Source: CAZPNX01 sp964518765
GTDB taxonomy: Bacteria; Edwardsbacteria; AC1; EtOH8
Reading direction: 5' to 3'
DNA: 12,978 nt
Assembly: GCA_964518765.1 (NCBI GenBank)
Contig: CAZFJC010000039.1
Coordinates: 1 to 12,978, forward strand
The notes beneath the pieces were generated by a model. That model searched no databases. It saw only the letters and a list, made by a program, of their open reading frames with translations, and had not been told where the DNA came from. Of this stretch, positions 1 to 6,468 are shown piece by piece. A program made the position numbers and the translations under genes. Position 1 is the first letter of the stretch. Each line of letters starts with the position of its first letter.

Positions 1-65
1 TGGGGAGAAAGGACCATCGCCAGGCTGAACGACACGTCTCACTTGCAAGGGGTATAAGTCCCCAT

Positions 66-124
66 CTCGAACAATGCGCTGCAGGCGACGCGCTGAAGCG
101 CGCACCAGAGCGCCAGCGTTATAC
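66..124 (+). other. attC: attC recombination site (left boundary of the antiporter cassette)
   Basis: A 59-bp imperfect inverted repeat with the layout of an integron attC site. It has an R''-like box CTCGAAC (66-72) with the conserved AAC and an R' box GTTATAC (118-124) with the conserved GTT. The interior can fold through GCGCT...AGCGC arms and an inner CGCGC-TGAA-GCGCG stem. Known attC sites are cut on the folded bottom strand between G and TT, here 118/119. R'' and R' are not well matched to each other. That is expected in an array, because R'' belongs to the cassette upstream (outside the window) while bases 119-124 belong to the next cassette. The call rests on pattern and on the second site at 1510-1568; no integrase gene is visible here. 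Confidence 0.68.
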
Positions 125-170
125 CTCAAGATGAACTGACGGGGAACTGGTAAAAGGAGACAGACTAGCA

Positions 171-215
171 ATGTTGGGGATGGAGTCCCCCTTGGAACCG
201 CCCAGACCAGGCTGA
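171..215 (+). CDS. Possible 14-codon leader micro-ORF in the cassette
   Basis: ATG at 171 reads MLGMESPLEPPRPG and stops at 213-215. An AAAAGGAGA purine tract lies upstream (152-160), with a rather long spacer of about 10 bases. The stop overlaps an ATG at 215 (TGATG), which is in frame with the antiporter. Translational coupling could therefore yield an antiporter with 22 extra N-terminal residues. An 8-bp stem (CCAGACCA 202-209 with TGGTCTGG 245-252) spans this junction, just upstream of the antiporter's own ribosome site. Whether it is translated is unknown; it could be chance. Confidence 0.25.
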   Translation: MLGMESPLEPPRPG

Positions 216-280
216 TGACTCCTACCATCCAGGCTTCTGCACGATGGTCTGGAACGTGTTCACGAAAGGAGGACTTGATT

Positions 281-1486
281 ATGGAGCATATTTACGCTGT
301 TGCTGCCCTTTGGCTTGGACTCGCTGTCCTATCCGCGGTGGTTGCCTATCACCTGCGGGTATCAATTGCATTGGTTGAGATTTGTGTCGGCGTGATCGCA
401 GCCGCAGTCGCCGGCTATTTCGGAAAGGCCGATGCACTCGGCTCCAACTCTGAATGGCTGCGGTTTTTGGCTGCTTCGGGCGCTATCCTGCTCACGTTCT
501 TGGCAGGTGCCGAACTTGAACCGGATGTGATTCAAAAGAAACTGAAGGAAGTGACCATAGTTGGTCTTATTGGCTTTTTTGCCCCGTTCCTGGGATGCAC
601 GATTATCGCGCGGTACGTGCTGGATTGGAATCTCCAGGCCAGCTTGCTATGCGGTGTTGCGCTTTCGACTACCTCAATGGCGGTTGTCTATGCGGTAATG
701 CTTGAAACGGGCTTCAACAAGACGGATTTCGGCAAGGGCATTCTTGGTGCTTGCTTTGTCAACGATCTCGGTACAGTTATCGCGCTGGGATTGTTGTTTG
801 CCCCGTTTACCTACAAGACCGTCATCTTCATCGCGGTGTCGGCTCTGGTGCTCTTGGTATTGCCATTCACAAGCAAGTTGTTGACGCGCATCTACGCCTA
901 TAGGACTGCGGCCATCCGAACCAAATGGATTATCTTCATCCTTTTCGCCTTGGGTGCATTGGCGCTTTGGTCCGGGAGTGAGGCGGTTCTTCCAGCCTAC
1001 CTCGTTGGTATGGTTCTGGCTGAGTTCTCGAATGGAGACAACTTCTGGATTCGCCGTCTCCGGACGTTGACCGTCGGGTTTCTCACCCCGTTTTATTTCC
1101 TCCGTGCAGGAACATTCGTCTCGCTGCCAGCCCTTGTTGCCGCTCCCGTCGTTTTTCTGCTTCTGCTTGGGGGGAAAGTCATATCGAAGATATTTGGGCT
1201 TTACCCGATCATCGGTCAGTTTCGCCGCAGACGAGACGAACGATGGTATTACACCCTGATGATGTCCACCGGCTTGACGTTCGGAACGATTTCGGCGTTG
1301 TATGGGTTCTCGCACAACATCGTCACGCAGGCACAGTATTCTTTTTTGGTTGCAGTGGTTATTGCCAGTGCTGTAGTGCCGACTTTGATCGCCGGAGTAG
1401 CCTTTTTGCCCCGCCATCTACTACCTGAACCGGAAATAAGGGCAGAGGCAATGCCACAAGAAGAAGGTCTCGATGAGGAAGGATGA
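281..1486 (+). CDS. CPA2/Kef-type Na+(K+)/H+ antiporter
   Basis: An inner-membrane monovalent cation:proton antiporter of 401 residues, close to the normal size of the membrane domain of this family, with about a dozen hydrophobic segments. Diagnostic stretches are FLAGAELEPD (73-82), the ion-binding ND pair in CFVNDLGT (N161, D162), FLTPFYFLRAG (267-277) and a GLTFGTISALYG helix (331-342). There is no C-terminal RCK/TrkA-N domain as in KefB/KefC; the protein ends in a short acidic tail. ATG 281 is chosen because AAAGGAGG (265-272) sits 8 bases upstream; an in-frame ATG at 215 would add 22 hydrophilic residues. It is the sole gene of an integron cassette and has no evident promoter of its own, so it probably relies on an upstream array promoter. 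Family knowledge suggests a role in pH or salt tolerance; the exact ion is not deducible. Confidence 0.88.
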   Translation: MEHIYAVAALWLGLAVLSAVVAYHLRVSIALVEICVGVIAAAVAGYFGKADALGSNSEWLRFLAASGAILLTFLAGAELEPDVIQKKLKEVTIVGLIGFFAPFLGCTIIARYVLDWNLQASLLCGVALSTTSMAVVYAVMLETGFNKTDFGKGILGACFVNDLGTVIALGLLFAPFTYKTVIFIAVSALVLLVLPFTSKLLTRIYAYRTAAIRTKWIIFILFALGALALWSGSEAVLPAYLVGMVLAEFSNGDNFWIRRLRTLTVGFLTPFYFLRAGTFVSLPALVAAPVVFLLLLGGKVISKIFGLYPIIGQFRRRRDERWYYTLMMSTGLTFGTISALYGFSHNIVTQAQYSFLVAVVIASAVVPTLIAGVAFLPRHLLPEPEIRAEAMPQEEGLDEEG

Positions 1487-1509
1487 GAGCGAATCGAATT
1501 CAAAGAAAG

Positions 1510-1568
1510 GCATAACAACCGGTTGCAGCGGACGGCGCCAAGCGCCGCCGCCGAGCTCTGCGTTATAG
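1510..1568 (+). other. attC: attC recombination site (right end of the cassette)
   Basis: A 59-bp imperfect palindrome right after the antiporter gene. It has R'' GCATAAC (1510-1516), a 5-base spacer, L'' starting GTTGCAG, a GC-rich stem (GACGGCGCC / GCGCCGCCG around AAGC), and R' GTTATAG (1562-1568). Spacing and layout match classic 59-base elements. The last six bases (TTATAG) come from the DNA to the right of the array and would be the remnant of attI or of another target. The arms carry mismatches and unpaired bases, as attC sites do for strand choice. Confidence 0.72.
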
Positions 1569-1599
1569 ATCAAGCCCCGCCTATAAGGCGGGGCTTGAT
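1569..1599. terminator. Stem-loop between convergent antiporter and Nudix genes
   Basis: A perfect 13-bp stem (ATCAAGCCCCGCC 1569-1581, loop TATAA, GGCGGGGCTTGAT 1587-1599). It starts one base after the attC R' box and 20 bases beyond the Nudix stop codon. No T-tract follows on either strand, so it is not a textbook intrinsic terminator. Position and stem strength still suggest a transcript end, probably for the Nudix gene and possibly in both directions. Confidence 0.6.
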
Positions 1600-1618
1600 C
1601 CTATCTTGCTTCAAGCAT

Positions 1619-2002
1619 TCAACGAGCCCTCAGCAACTCCCGGGCTATGGGTATATCGGCCGGGGAGAGGTCGTAGTGCAAAATCTCGGCCAGGGGCACC
1701 CACTCCAACAGGTCATGGTCGGTCGGCATGAAATCGCAAGACTCCAGCTCGGCCAGGACGGCCACTAGCAAAATGACGCCGTCCGCGTAGCGGTACTCGT
1801 TCCTGGCCACCACCGATCCGGCCCTGGCCCGCACCCCCAGCTCCTCGAGTAGCTCCCTCTCCAGCGCCCGCTGAGGCGTCTCGCCCTCCTTCAGGGCCCC
1901 TCCGGGAAATTCCCAACATCCCGCGTTGCTCTCGCCCGGCCGGCGGCGGGCCAGGAGAACCTTCCCCTCTCTGATGATTATGGCGGCGGCCACCGTCTTC
2001 AT
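1619..2002 (-). CDS. MutT-like Nudix hydrolase (8-oxo-dGTP diphosphatase type)
   Basis: A 127-residue single-domain Nudix protein. The full Nudix box G-x5-E-x7-RE-U-x-EE-x-G-U is present at residues 35-57 (G35, E41, R49, E50, E53, E54, G56). The N-terminal AAAIIIREGKVLLARR and WEFPGG are typical of MutT and its close relatives, which hydrolyse oxidised or non-canonical nucleoside triphosphates using Mg2+ held by the box glutamates. Length is normal for MutT. It has its own sigma70-type promoter (2031-2059) and converges on the integron cassette. A role in cleaning the nucleotide pool would fit the oxidative stress genes nearby, but Nudix substrate specificity cannot be read from sequence alone. 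Confidence 0.85.
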   Translation of the reverse strand: MKTVAAAIIIREGKVLLARRRPGESNAGCWEFPGGALKEGETPQRALERELLEELGVRARAGSVVARNEYRYADGVILLVAVLAELESCDFMPTDHDLLEWVPLAEILHYDLSPADIPIARELLRAR

Positions 2003-2030
2003 GTTGTTCCGATCCTGAGATGAAAGTCCT

Positions 2031-2059
2031 ATTATAGGGGCAACGGCTTATTTTTTCAA
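2031..2059 (-). promoter_or_regulatory. Sigma70-type promoter of the Nudix gene with an Rrf2-like half-site
   Basis: On the minus strand TTGAAA (2054-2059) and a perfect TATAAT (2031-2036) are separated by 17 bases, predicting a start near 2024, about 22 bases before the ATG. The -10 is part of a 13-base string TATAATAGGACTT (minus strand, 2024-2036) that is identical to one arm of the palindrome upstream of rrf2 at 9989-10017. Confidence 0.65.
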
Positions 2060-2116
2060 TAGACGAAGCCTGTTGGATTACCGTGAATAATGTCTTTTTA
2101 TTGTATCACCGCCCCC

Positions 2117-2145
2117 TTGAAATGCACTCAGAACAGGGTTATATT
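2117..2145 (+). promoter_or_regulatory. Predicted promoter of msrAB
   Basis: TTGAAA (2117-2122) and TATATT (2140-2145) with a 17-base spacer. The predicted start near 2152 leaves a leader of about 130 bases before the ATG at 2280. I found no clear riboswitch or second gene in the leader, which is AT-rich up to about 2220. Confidence 0.45.
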
Positions 2146-2279
2146 TAAGTAAGAGGCTTTGGATACTATATGAGGAATTGGAAGATTAAAAGCTTTGAAT
2201 TGTTTATCCGGGCAAAAGCCAGGATACATTCCCAACCCTTTGTCCCTGGTTGAATATTTCCATCTTGAAAGATGACGCC

Positions 2280-3344
2280 ATGAAAAGCATGATCCTTCTG
2301 GCCGTTTTGCCCTTCTTGGGTCTAGCGGGCCGGGGAGATATGAAAGGGGGCCGTAACGACATGGAGAAGACAGAACAGGCCTATTTCGCCGGGGGCTGCT
2401 TCTGGTGCCTGGAGCATCCGTTCGATTCGATACCAGGGGTTCTCGAGGTGATGCCTGGGTACGGCGGGGGCAAGACCAAGAACCCGACCTACCAGGAGGT
2501 CTGCTCGGGCAAGACCGGGCATTACGAGATGGTCCGAGTGAGCTATGACCCGTCCAGGGTGACCTTCGGGGAGCTGGTGGACGTCTACTGGCGGCAGATA
2601 GATCCCACCGATGCCGGGGGACAGTTCGCCGACCGGGGCAGCCAGTACCAGACGGCCATCTTCTACCAGAACGGCCAGGAGAGAGATTGGGCCGAAGGTT
2701 CCAAAAAAGCCTTGGAGAGGTCGGGTAAATTCTCCAAGCCGATAGCCGTAAAAATACTGCCGTTCACCAATTTCTATCCGGCCGAGGAGCATCACCGCGG
2801 CTACTACCGGACCTGCCCGGCCCAGTACCAGAGATATCGGACGTTCTCGGGACGGGCCGAGTATCTCAAAAGGACCTGGGGGGAGGACAGGATGGATAAT
2901 AACTACCGCAAACCTGACAAAAAGGAGCTGAGGAAACAACTAACCGGCATCCAATACCAAGTGACCCAAGAGAATGCCACCGAGCCGCCGTTCGCCAACC
3001 CCTATTGGAACGAAAAACGCGAGGGCATCTACGTGGATATCACCACCGGACAGCCGTTGTTCTCCTCGCGCGACAAGTTCGACTCGGGATGCGGCTGGCC
3101 CAGCTTCATCCGACCGCTGGACGACTCGCTGATAGTCGAGAAGGACGACCGATCCCACGGCATGGTCCGCACCGAGGTAAGAAGCAAACTGGGCGACGCC
3201 CACCTGGGCCATGTGTTCGAAGACGGCCCCAAGCCGACCGGCCTGCGCTACTGCATCAACTCGGCCTCGCTCCGCTTCATACCCAAGGAGGAGATGGTCG
3301 AAGAGGGCTATGGGGAGTACCTGAGGGTTTTCGACCAAAAGTAG
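2280..3344 (+). CDS. msrAB: MsrA-MsrB fusion, peptide-methionine (S)/(R)-S-oxide reductase, probably exported
   Basis: A 354-residue two-domain enzyme that reduces both diastereomers of methionine sulfoxide in proteins. The MsrA domain spans roughly 33-200 with the catalytic motif GCFWC (39-43, nucleophile C40) and YPAEEHHRGYY (166-176). The MsrB domain spans roughly 209-336 with SGCGWPSF (269-276, likely resolving C271), the conserved AHLGHVFEDGP stretch (307-317) and the catalytic RYCINSASL (C325). The two CxxC zinc motifs of many MsrB proteins are absent. Residues 1-17 (MKSMILLAVLPFLGLAG) look like a signal peptide, so it probably acts in the envelope. ATG 2280 has a weak GAAAG ribosome site; an in-frame TTG at 2250 would spoil the signal, and ATG 2340 or 2361 would give a cytoplasmic form. 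A canonical terminator follows. Confidence 0.93.
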   Translation: MKSMILLAVLPFLGLAGRGDMKGGRNDMEKTEQAYFAGGCFWCLEHPFDSIPGVLEVMPGYGGGKTKNPTYQEVCSGKTGHYEMVRVSYDPSRVTFGELVDVYWRQIDPTDAGGQFADRGSQYQTAIFYQNGQERDWAEGSKKALERSGKFSKPIAVKILPFTNFYPAEEHHRGYYRTCPAQYQRYRTFSGRAEYLKRTWGEDRMDNNYRKPDKKELRKQLTGIQYQVTQENATEPPFANPYWNEKREGIYVDITTGQPLFSSRDKFDSGCGWPSFIRPLDDSLIVEKDDRSHGMVRTEVRSKLGDAHLGHVFEDGPKPTGLRYCINSASLRFIPKEEMVEEGYGEYLRVFDQK

Positions 3345-3362
3345 CAACATCGCGCCTTGAAC

Positions 3363-3391
3363 AAAGCGGATCTTGCACGGTCCGCTTTTTT
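3363..3391 (+). terminator. Rho-independent terminator after msrAB
   Basis: An 8-bp stem AAAGCGGA (3363-3370) / TCCGCTTT (3381-3388) with a 10-base loop, running into six T residues (3386-3391). It ends two bases before the -35 box of the next gene. Confidence 0.85.
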
Positions 3392-3392
3392 A

Positions 3393-3421
3393 TTGACAAA
3401 CGTCTTGAGATGGCATAATAT
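3393..3421 (+). promoter_or_regulatory. Sigma70-type promoter of the secreted hydrolase-pyk unit
   Basis: Consensus TTGACA (3393-3398), 17-base spacer, TAATAT (3416-3421). The predicted start is near 3428, with ACGGAGG at 3434-3440 and the ATG at 3445, giving a very short leader. Confidence 0.7.
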
Positions 3422-3444
3422 TTATCATCGTTTACGGAGGCAAG

Positions 3445-4977
3445 ATGGCACGTATTGTCGTAATGTTGACGATCCTGTCGGCTTCGCTATCCGCTCAGTA
3501 TGTCACCATCGCCGACAGCGGCGCCTATTACCATGTGGTCTGCGACTTGGCCTCGGCCGGTTCGCGCTACCAGATGGGGCAGGAGCTGGGCCAGGCCATC
3601 GCCTCGGCGTTGCCGGGCTTCGGACAGCTGGTGGACTCCTATCTGGCCGAGCGCTCCGGAAGCAACTCCACCTACAACGCCTGGATCTCCAGGATGGACG
3701 ACATCTGGCCCCAGGTGCCCCAGGAGTTTTGTGACGAGATCGACGGCATGATCGCCGGGGTGGCGGCCGAGACGGTGAACGTCAGGGGGGACGGCAAGCT
3801 GTCAGGCGACGAGATCCGACTTCTCAACCTCTTCCCCGACTGCGCCCGATCCAGCCAGTGCGCCGGGCTGGCCGTATACGGGGACGGCTCGGCCAGCGGA
3901 CAACCCATGATCGCCAGGCTTCTCGACTGGCACTCCGGCAACCAGAACCAGCTGGGCCAGATCCAGGCGGTGACTTTCATCAAGAACGGGACCGGCTCCG
4001 TCTGTCTGGTTGGGTTCTTGGGATTTATGGGGGCGGTCACCGGGTTTAACGAAAACGGCCTTTTCGCCGGCATTCTGGATTCGCCCACCGGTGCCGCCTA
4101 CTCCTCGGCCGGAAGGAGGTCGTACCCCATGGACATCAGGCTGGCCCTGGAAAGTTATGAGGACATGGCCTCGGCCGCCGCCTATCTTTCTGACATCTCG
4201 AAGCACTATGCCTACAACCATCTGGTGCTGATGTCCGATCGATTCGGCGGGGGCGTCCTGGAGAACAATTTCTCTGGCACAGGAACGGCTATGAGAAGGG
4301 CCCTGCGCCGGGACACCTCAGAGCTCAACCCGGGCATCGAGTGGGAATACCCAGGGGCGGTGGCTGCGGTCAACTCCTTCGTGCTTTCGGGCAACCACGA
4401 CAACCACACCGGGGTCCAGTTCAACACCGGACGCTGGTCCAGCTTTCGCAGCCAGGTGGGATTGGGCGGCGGCCAGGTGGACTGGGAGGAACTAAAGATC
4501 ATCGCCGGTTTCGACAACGGAAACGGGCCGGGCTATGAGTACACCGATATCTACAACGCCGGAAACCACCAGATAGTCTGTTTCCGCCCCGATTCCATGG
4601 TGCTGGAGGCAGCCTTCAAGCCCAGGTCCGGAATCCTGCCGGACGATCCAATTTTCCATCGGGTGACCCTGGCCTTTGACAGCTCTACCGGGGTGGCTGA
4701 ACATCATCCTCAGGCGGAAAGAACAGCAATCAAAATCTATCCCAATCCCTGCCGCGGCCTAGCGTGGGTGTCGCTTATTGGCCAGGGAGAGGGCATCGGT
4801 GACATACATCTCTATGATGTCGCCGGAAGGCGGGTTAGGACGCTGCCCCGGCCAACGCTGTTCGGCCATAGGGCCGAGGTGGCGCTGGATTTGAAGGGCC
4901 TGGCCCAGGGGGTCTATCTGCTGAGGGAGGGCGGGGGAAGCGGGGGGAGGAGCGTCAAGCTGGTGAAAGTGGAGTGA
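3445..4977 (+). CDS. Secreted C45/Ntn-type hydrolase with a type IX-like C-terminal sorting tail
   Basis: A 510-residue protein in three parts. Residues 1-17 form a short hydrophobic signal peptide with likely cleavage at LSA-Q. The central part (about 30-400) resembles the acyl-CoA:6-aminopenicillanate acyltransferase / peptidase C45 group of Ntn hydrolases: a likely catalytic C139 in QCAGLAVYGDG, followed by G-x-PMIARLLDWH (152-163) and TGFNENGLFAG (199-209). In such enzymes the nucleophilic Cys is freed by autocleavage, which would cut before C139. Residues 429-510 form a Por-secretion/FlgD-like tail (IKIYPNPCRG, DIHLYDVAGRRVRTL, GLAQGVYLL) that directs export and surface attachment in bacteria with type IX secretion. 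Residues 112-123 resemble half an EF-hand loop. The substrate is unknown, an amide or a peptide bond. Its stop overlaps the first possible start of pyk. Confidence 0.7.
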   Translation: MARIVVMLTILSASLSAQYVTIADSGAYYHVVCDLASAGSRYQMGQELGQAIASALPGFGQLVDSYLAERSGSNSTYNAWISRMDDIWPQVPQEFCDEIDGMIAGVAAETVNVRGDGKLSGDEIRLLNLFPDCARSSQCAGLAVYGDGSASGQPMIARLLDWHSGNQNQLGQIQAVTFIKNGTGSVCLVGFLGFMGAVTGFNENGLFAGILDSPTGAAYSSAGRRSYPMDIRLALESYEDMASAAAYLSDISKHYAYNHLVLMSDRFGGGVLENNFSGTGTAMRRALRRDTSELNPGIEWEYPGAVAAVNSFVLSGNHDNHTGVQFNTGRWSSFRSQVGLGGGQVDWEELKIIAGFDNGNGPGYEYTDIYNAGNHQIVCFRPDSMVLEAAFKPRSGILPDDPIFHRVTLAFDSSTGVAEHHPQAERTAIKIYPNPCRGLAWVSLIGQGEGIGDIHLYDVAGRRVRTLPRPTLFGHRAEVALDLKGLAQGVYLLREGGGSGGRSVKLVKVE

Positions 4978-4979
4978 GC

Positions 4980-6395
4980 ATGAAACTGCCAGACATCAAG
5001 ACGAAGATCGTGGCCACCCTGGGCCCGGCCTCGGCCAACGAGAGGACGCTGGCGGCCATGGCCCGGGCCGGCCTGAGCATCGTCAGGCTCAACATGTCGC
5101 ACGGCAGCCTGGAGGGCCACTCCGATAACATCCGCCTGGTGCGGCGGGTTTCCCAAAAACTGGGGAAGCCCCTGGCCATCCTGATGGACCTGCCCGGCCC
5201 CAAAATACGCTTGGGCAGGCTGGTCAAGGAGCCGACGGTTCTCAAACGCGGGGAAGAGGTGGCCTTCACCACCAGGGGCGATGAGGCGGCCGAGGCTGTC
5301 CTGCCGGTGGATTTCAAGGCGCTGCCCAGGTGCGTCAGGCCGGGCGGGTACATATATCTCAACGACGGCTTTATCCAGTTGAAGGTGCTGGCGGTGCGCG
5401 GCACTCGGGTGAAGTGCCGGGTGGTGATCGGCGGCCAAACCCGTACCCGCAAGGGCATCAACCTGCCCGGGGCCAGGGTGCTTTCCCATGCCGTCACCAG
5501 GGACGATCAAAAATTCGTGGAATTCGGCCTGAAACAGGGGGTGAGCATCTTCGGGGTGTCCTTCGTGGCCGACGGTGAGGACATCAGGCGGCTCAAAAGG
5601 TTTGCCGCCAACTTGGGAAAATCTGTTTATGCCGTGGCCAAGATAGAACGTCCCGAGGCGGTGGCCAACCTGGACGGGATCCTGGCCGAGGCCGACGGGG
5701 TGATGGTGGCCCGGGGTGATCTGGGGGTGGAGATCCCCGTCCAGCGGGTTCCGGTGGTGCAGAAGGAGATAATCCGAAAGGCCAATGTGGCCGGCCGGCC
5801 GGCCATCACCGCCACCCAGATGCTTCTGTCCATGGTCGACAGCATCCGGCCCACCCGGGCCGAGGCGGCCGATGTGGCCAACGCCATCATGGACGGGACG
5901 GACGCGGTGATGCTCTCCGAGGAGACGGCGGTGGGAAAATACCCGGCACGGGCGGTGGCCATGATGGCCGCCATCGCCCGGGACGCAGAGGGACACCGGG
6001 AGCAGGGGCTGTCGGCCTCGGAAGTGGAAGAGGCTCTGCTGTCCCGCCCCGGCCTGAACACCGAGGATGCGGTGTCTCTGGCGGCGTTGAGGCTCCAAGA
6101 GAGGCTAGGGCTGGGATGGATACTGGCACCGACCCGTACCGGCAATACCCCAAGGCGGATATCCCGGTTCAAGCCCAATGCCTGGGTGCTGGGCCTGTCG
6201 GATGATCCCAGAAACAGGGAGTTCATGCAGTTCTCCTACGGCGTACACCCGGTGGCCGCGCCGCGTGGGGAATGGGGGGAAGAGCGCTATCTAAAGAATT
6301 TAGCCATCAGCTTGAGGTCGGGGCGAAAGGGCCAGAGGATGTTGTTGGTCCAGGGCTCGGCCCGAGGCCTGACCGACACCCTGAGGGTGATCTGA
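4980..6395 (+). CDS. pyk: Pyruvate kinase
   Basis: A 471-residue cytoplasmic enzyme that transfers phosphate from phosphoenolpyruvate to ADP in the last ATP-yielding step of glycolysis. Hallmarks are KTKIVATLGPAS (7-18), SIVRLNMSHG (33-42), MDLPGPKIRLG (69-79), the signature AVAKIERPEA (218-227) with catalytic K221 and metal ligand E223, MVARGDLGVEIP (242-253) with D247, ITATQML (276-282) and the RPTRAEAADVANAIMDGTDAVMLSEET block (from 290). The C-terminal allosteric-type domain is present, and length is normal. ATG 4980 has GGAG five bases upstream; a GTG at 4974 overlaps the stop of the preceding gene (GTGA). Either way the gene is translationally close to the secreted hydrolase and probably shares its promoter at 3393. 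Confidence 0.95.
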   Translation: MKLPDIKTKIVATLGPASANERTLAAMARAGLSIVRLNMSHGSLEGHSDNIRLVRRVSQKLGKPLAILMDLPGPKIRLGRLVKEPTVLKRGEEVAFTTRGDEAAEAVLPVDFKALPRCVRPGGYIYLNDGFIQLKVLAVRGTRVKCRVVIGGQTRTRKGINLPGARVLSHAVTRDDQKFVEFGLKQGVSIFGVSFVADGEDIRRLKRFAANLGKSVYAVAKIERPEAVANLDGILAEADGVMVARGDLGVEIPVQRVPVVQKEIIRKANVAGRPAITATQMLLSMVDSIRPTRAEAADVANAIMDGTDAVMLSEETAVGKYPARAVAMMAAIARDAEGHREQGLSASEVEEALLSRPGLNTEDAVSLAALRLQERLGLGWILAPTRTGNTPRRISRFKPNAWVLGLSDDPRNREFMQFSYGVHPVAAPRGEWGEERYLKNLAISLRSGRKGQRMLLVQGSARGLTDTLRVI

Positions 6396-6420
6396 GGCAG
6401 AGGCAGGATTGCCGGGATGG

Positions 6421-6455
6421 CAAGGGGCTGCGAAGTTTTCCTTCGCAGCCCCTTG
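6421..6455. terminator. Stem-loop between convergent pyk and hcp
   Basis: A perfect 15-bp stem CAAGGGGCTGCGAAG (6421-6435) / CTTCGCAGCCCCTTG (6441-6455) with loop TTTTC. It lies 26 bases after the pyk stop and 14 bases after the hcp stop, so it could serve both transcripts. There is no T-tract on either side, as with the stem-loop at 1569-1599. Confidence 0.75.
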
Positions 6456-6468
6456 GCGCTGTAACCGC

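Larger units (their letters stand above)
119..1562 (+). mobile_element. Integron gene cassette carrying a cation/proton antiporter
   Basis: The DNA between the two predicted attC cleavage points (G118/T119 and G1562/T1563) forms a 1,444-bp unit with a single long ORF in the usual orientation, its attC at the 3' end. A decisive internal check is that the cassette's own R'' box (GCATAAC, 1510-1516) pairs in 6 of 7 positions with the R' box it would form on circularisation (G plus its first six bases, TTATAC). Base composition and codon use of the ORF are less GC-biased than in the flanking genes, in keeping with acquired DNA. The 162-bp leader before the gene is long for a cassette. Integrase, attI and any further cassettes would lie to the left. 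Confidence 0.68.

Noticed and set aside
52..58. GTATAAG as an alternative R'' box for the left attC
   Set aside because: It would pair well with GTTATAC except at the essential C of AAC, and would make the site too long; CTCGAAC at 66-72 keeps AAC and gives a 59-bp site.
674..1417. Minus-strand ORF (247 codons) inside the antiporter gene
   Set aside because: Hydrophilic, motif-free translation opposite a complete transporter gene; no start signal.
4914..6098. Long minus-strand ORF (394 codons) opposite pyk
   Set aside because: It is antisense to a clear pyruvate kinase, has a His/Gly/Pro-rich low-complexity translation and no ribosome site; a shadow of GC-rich codon use.
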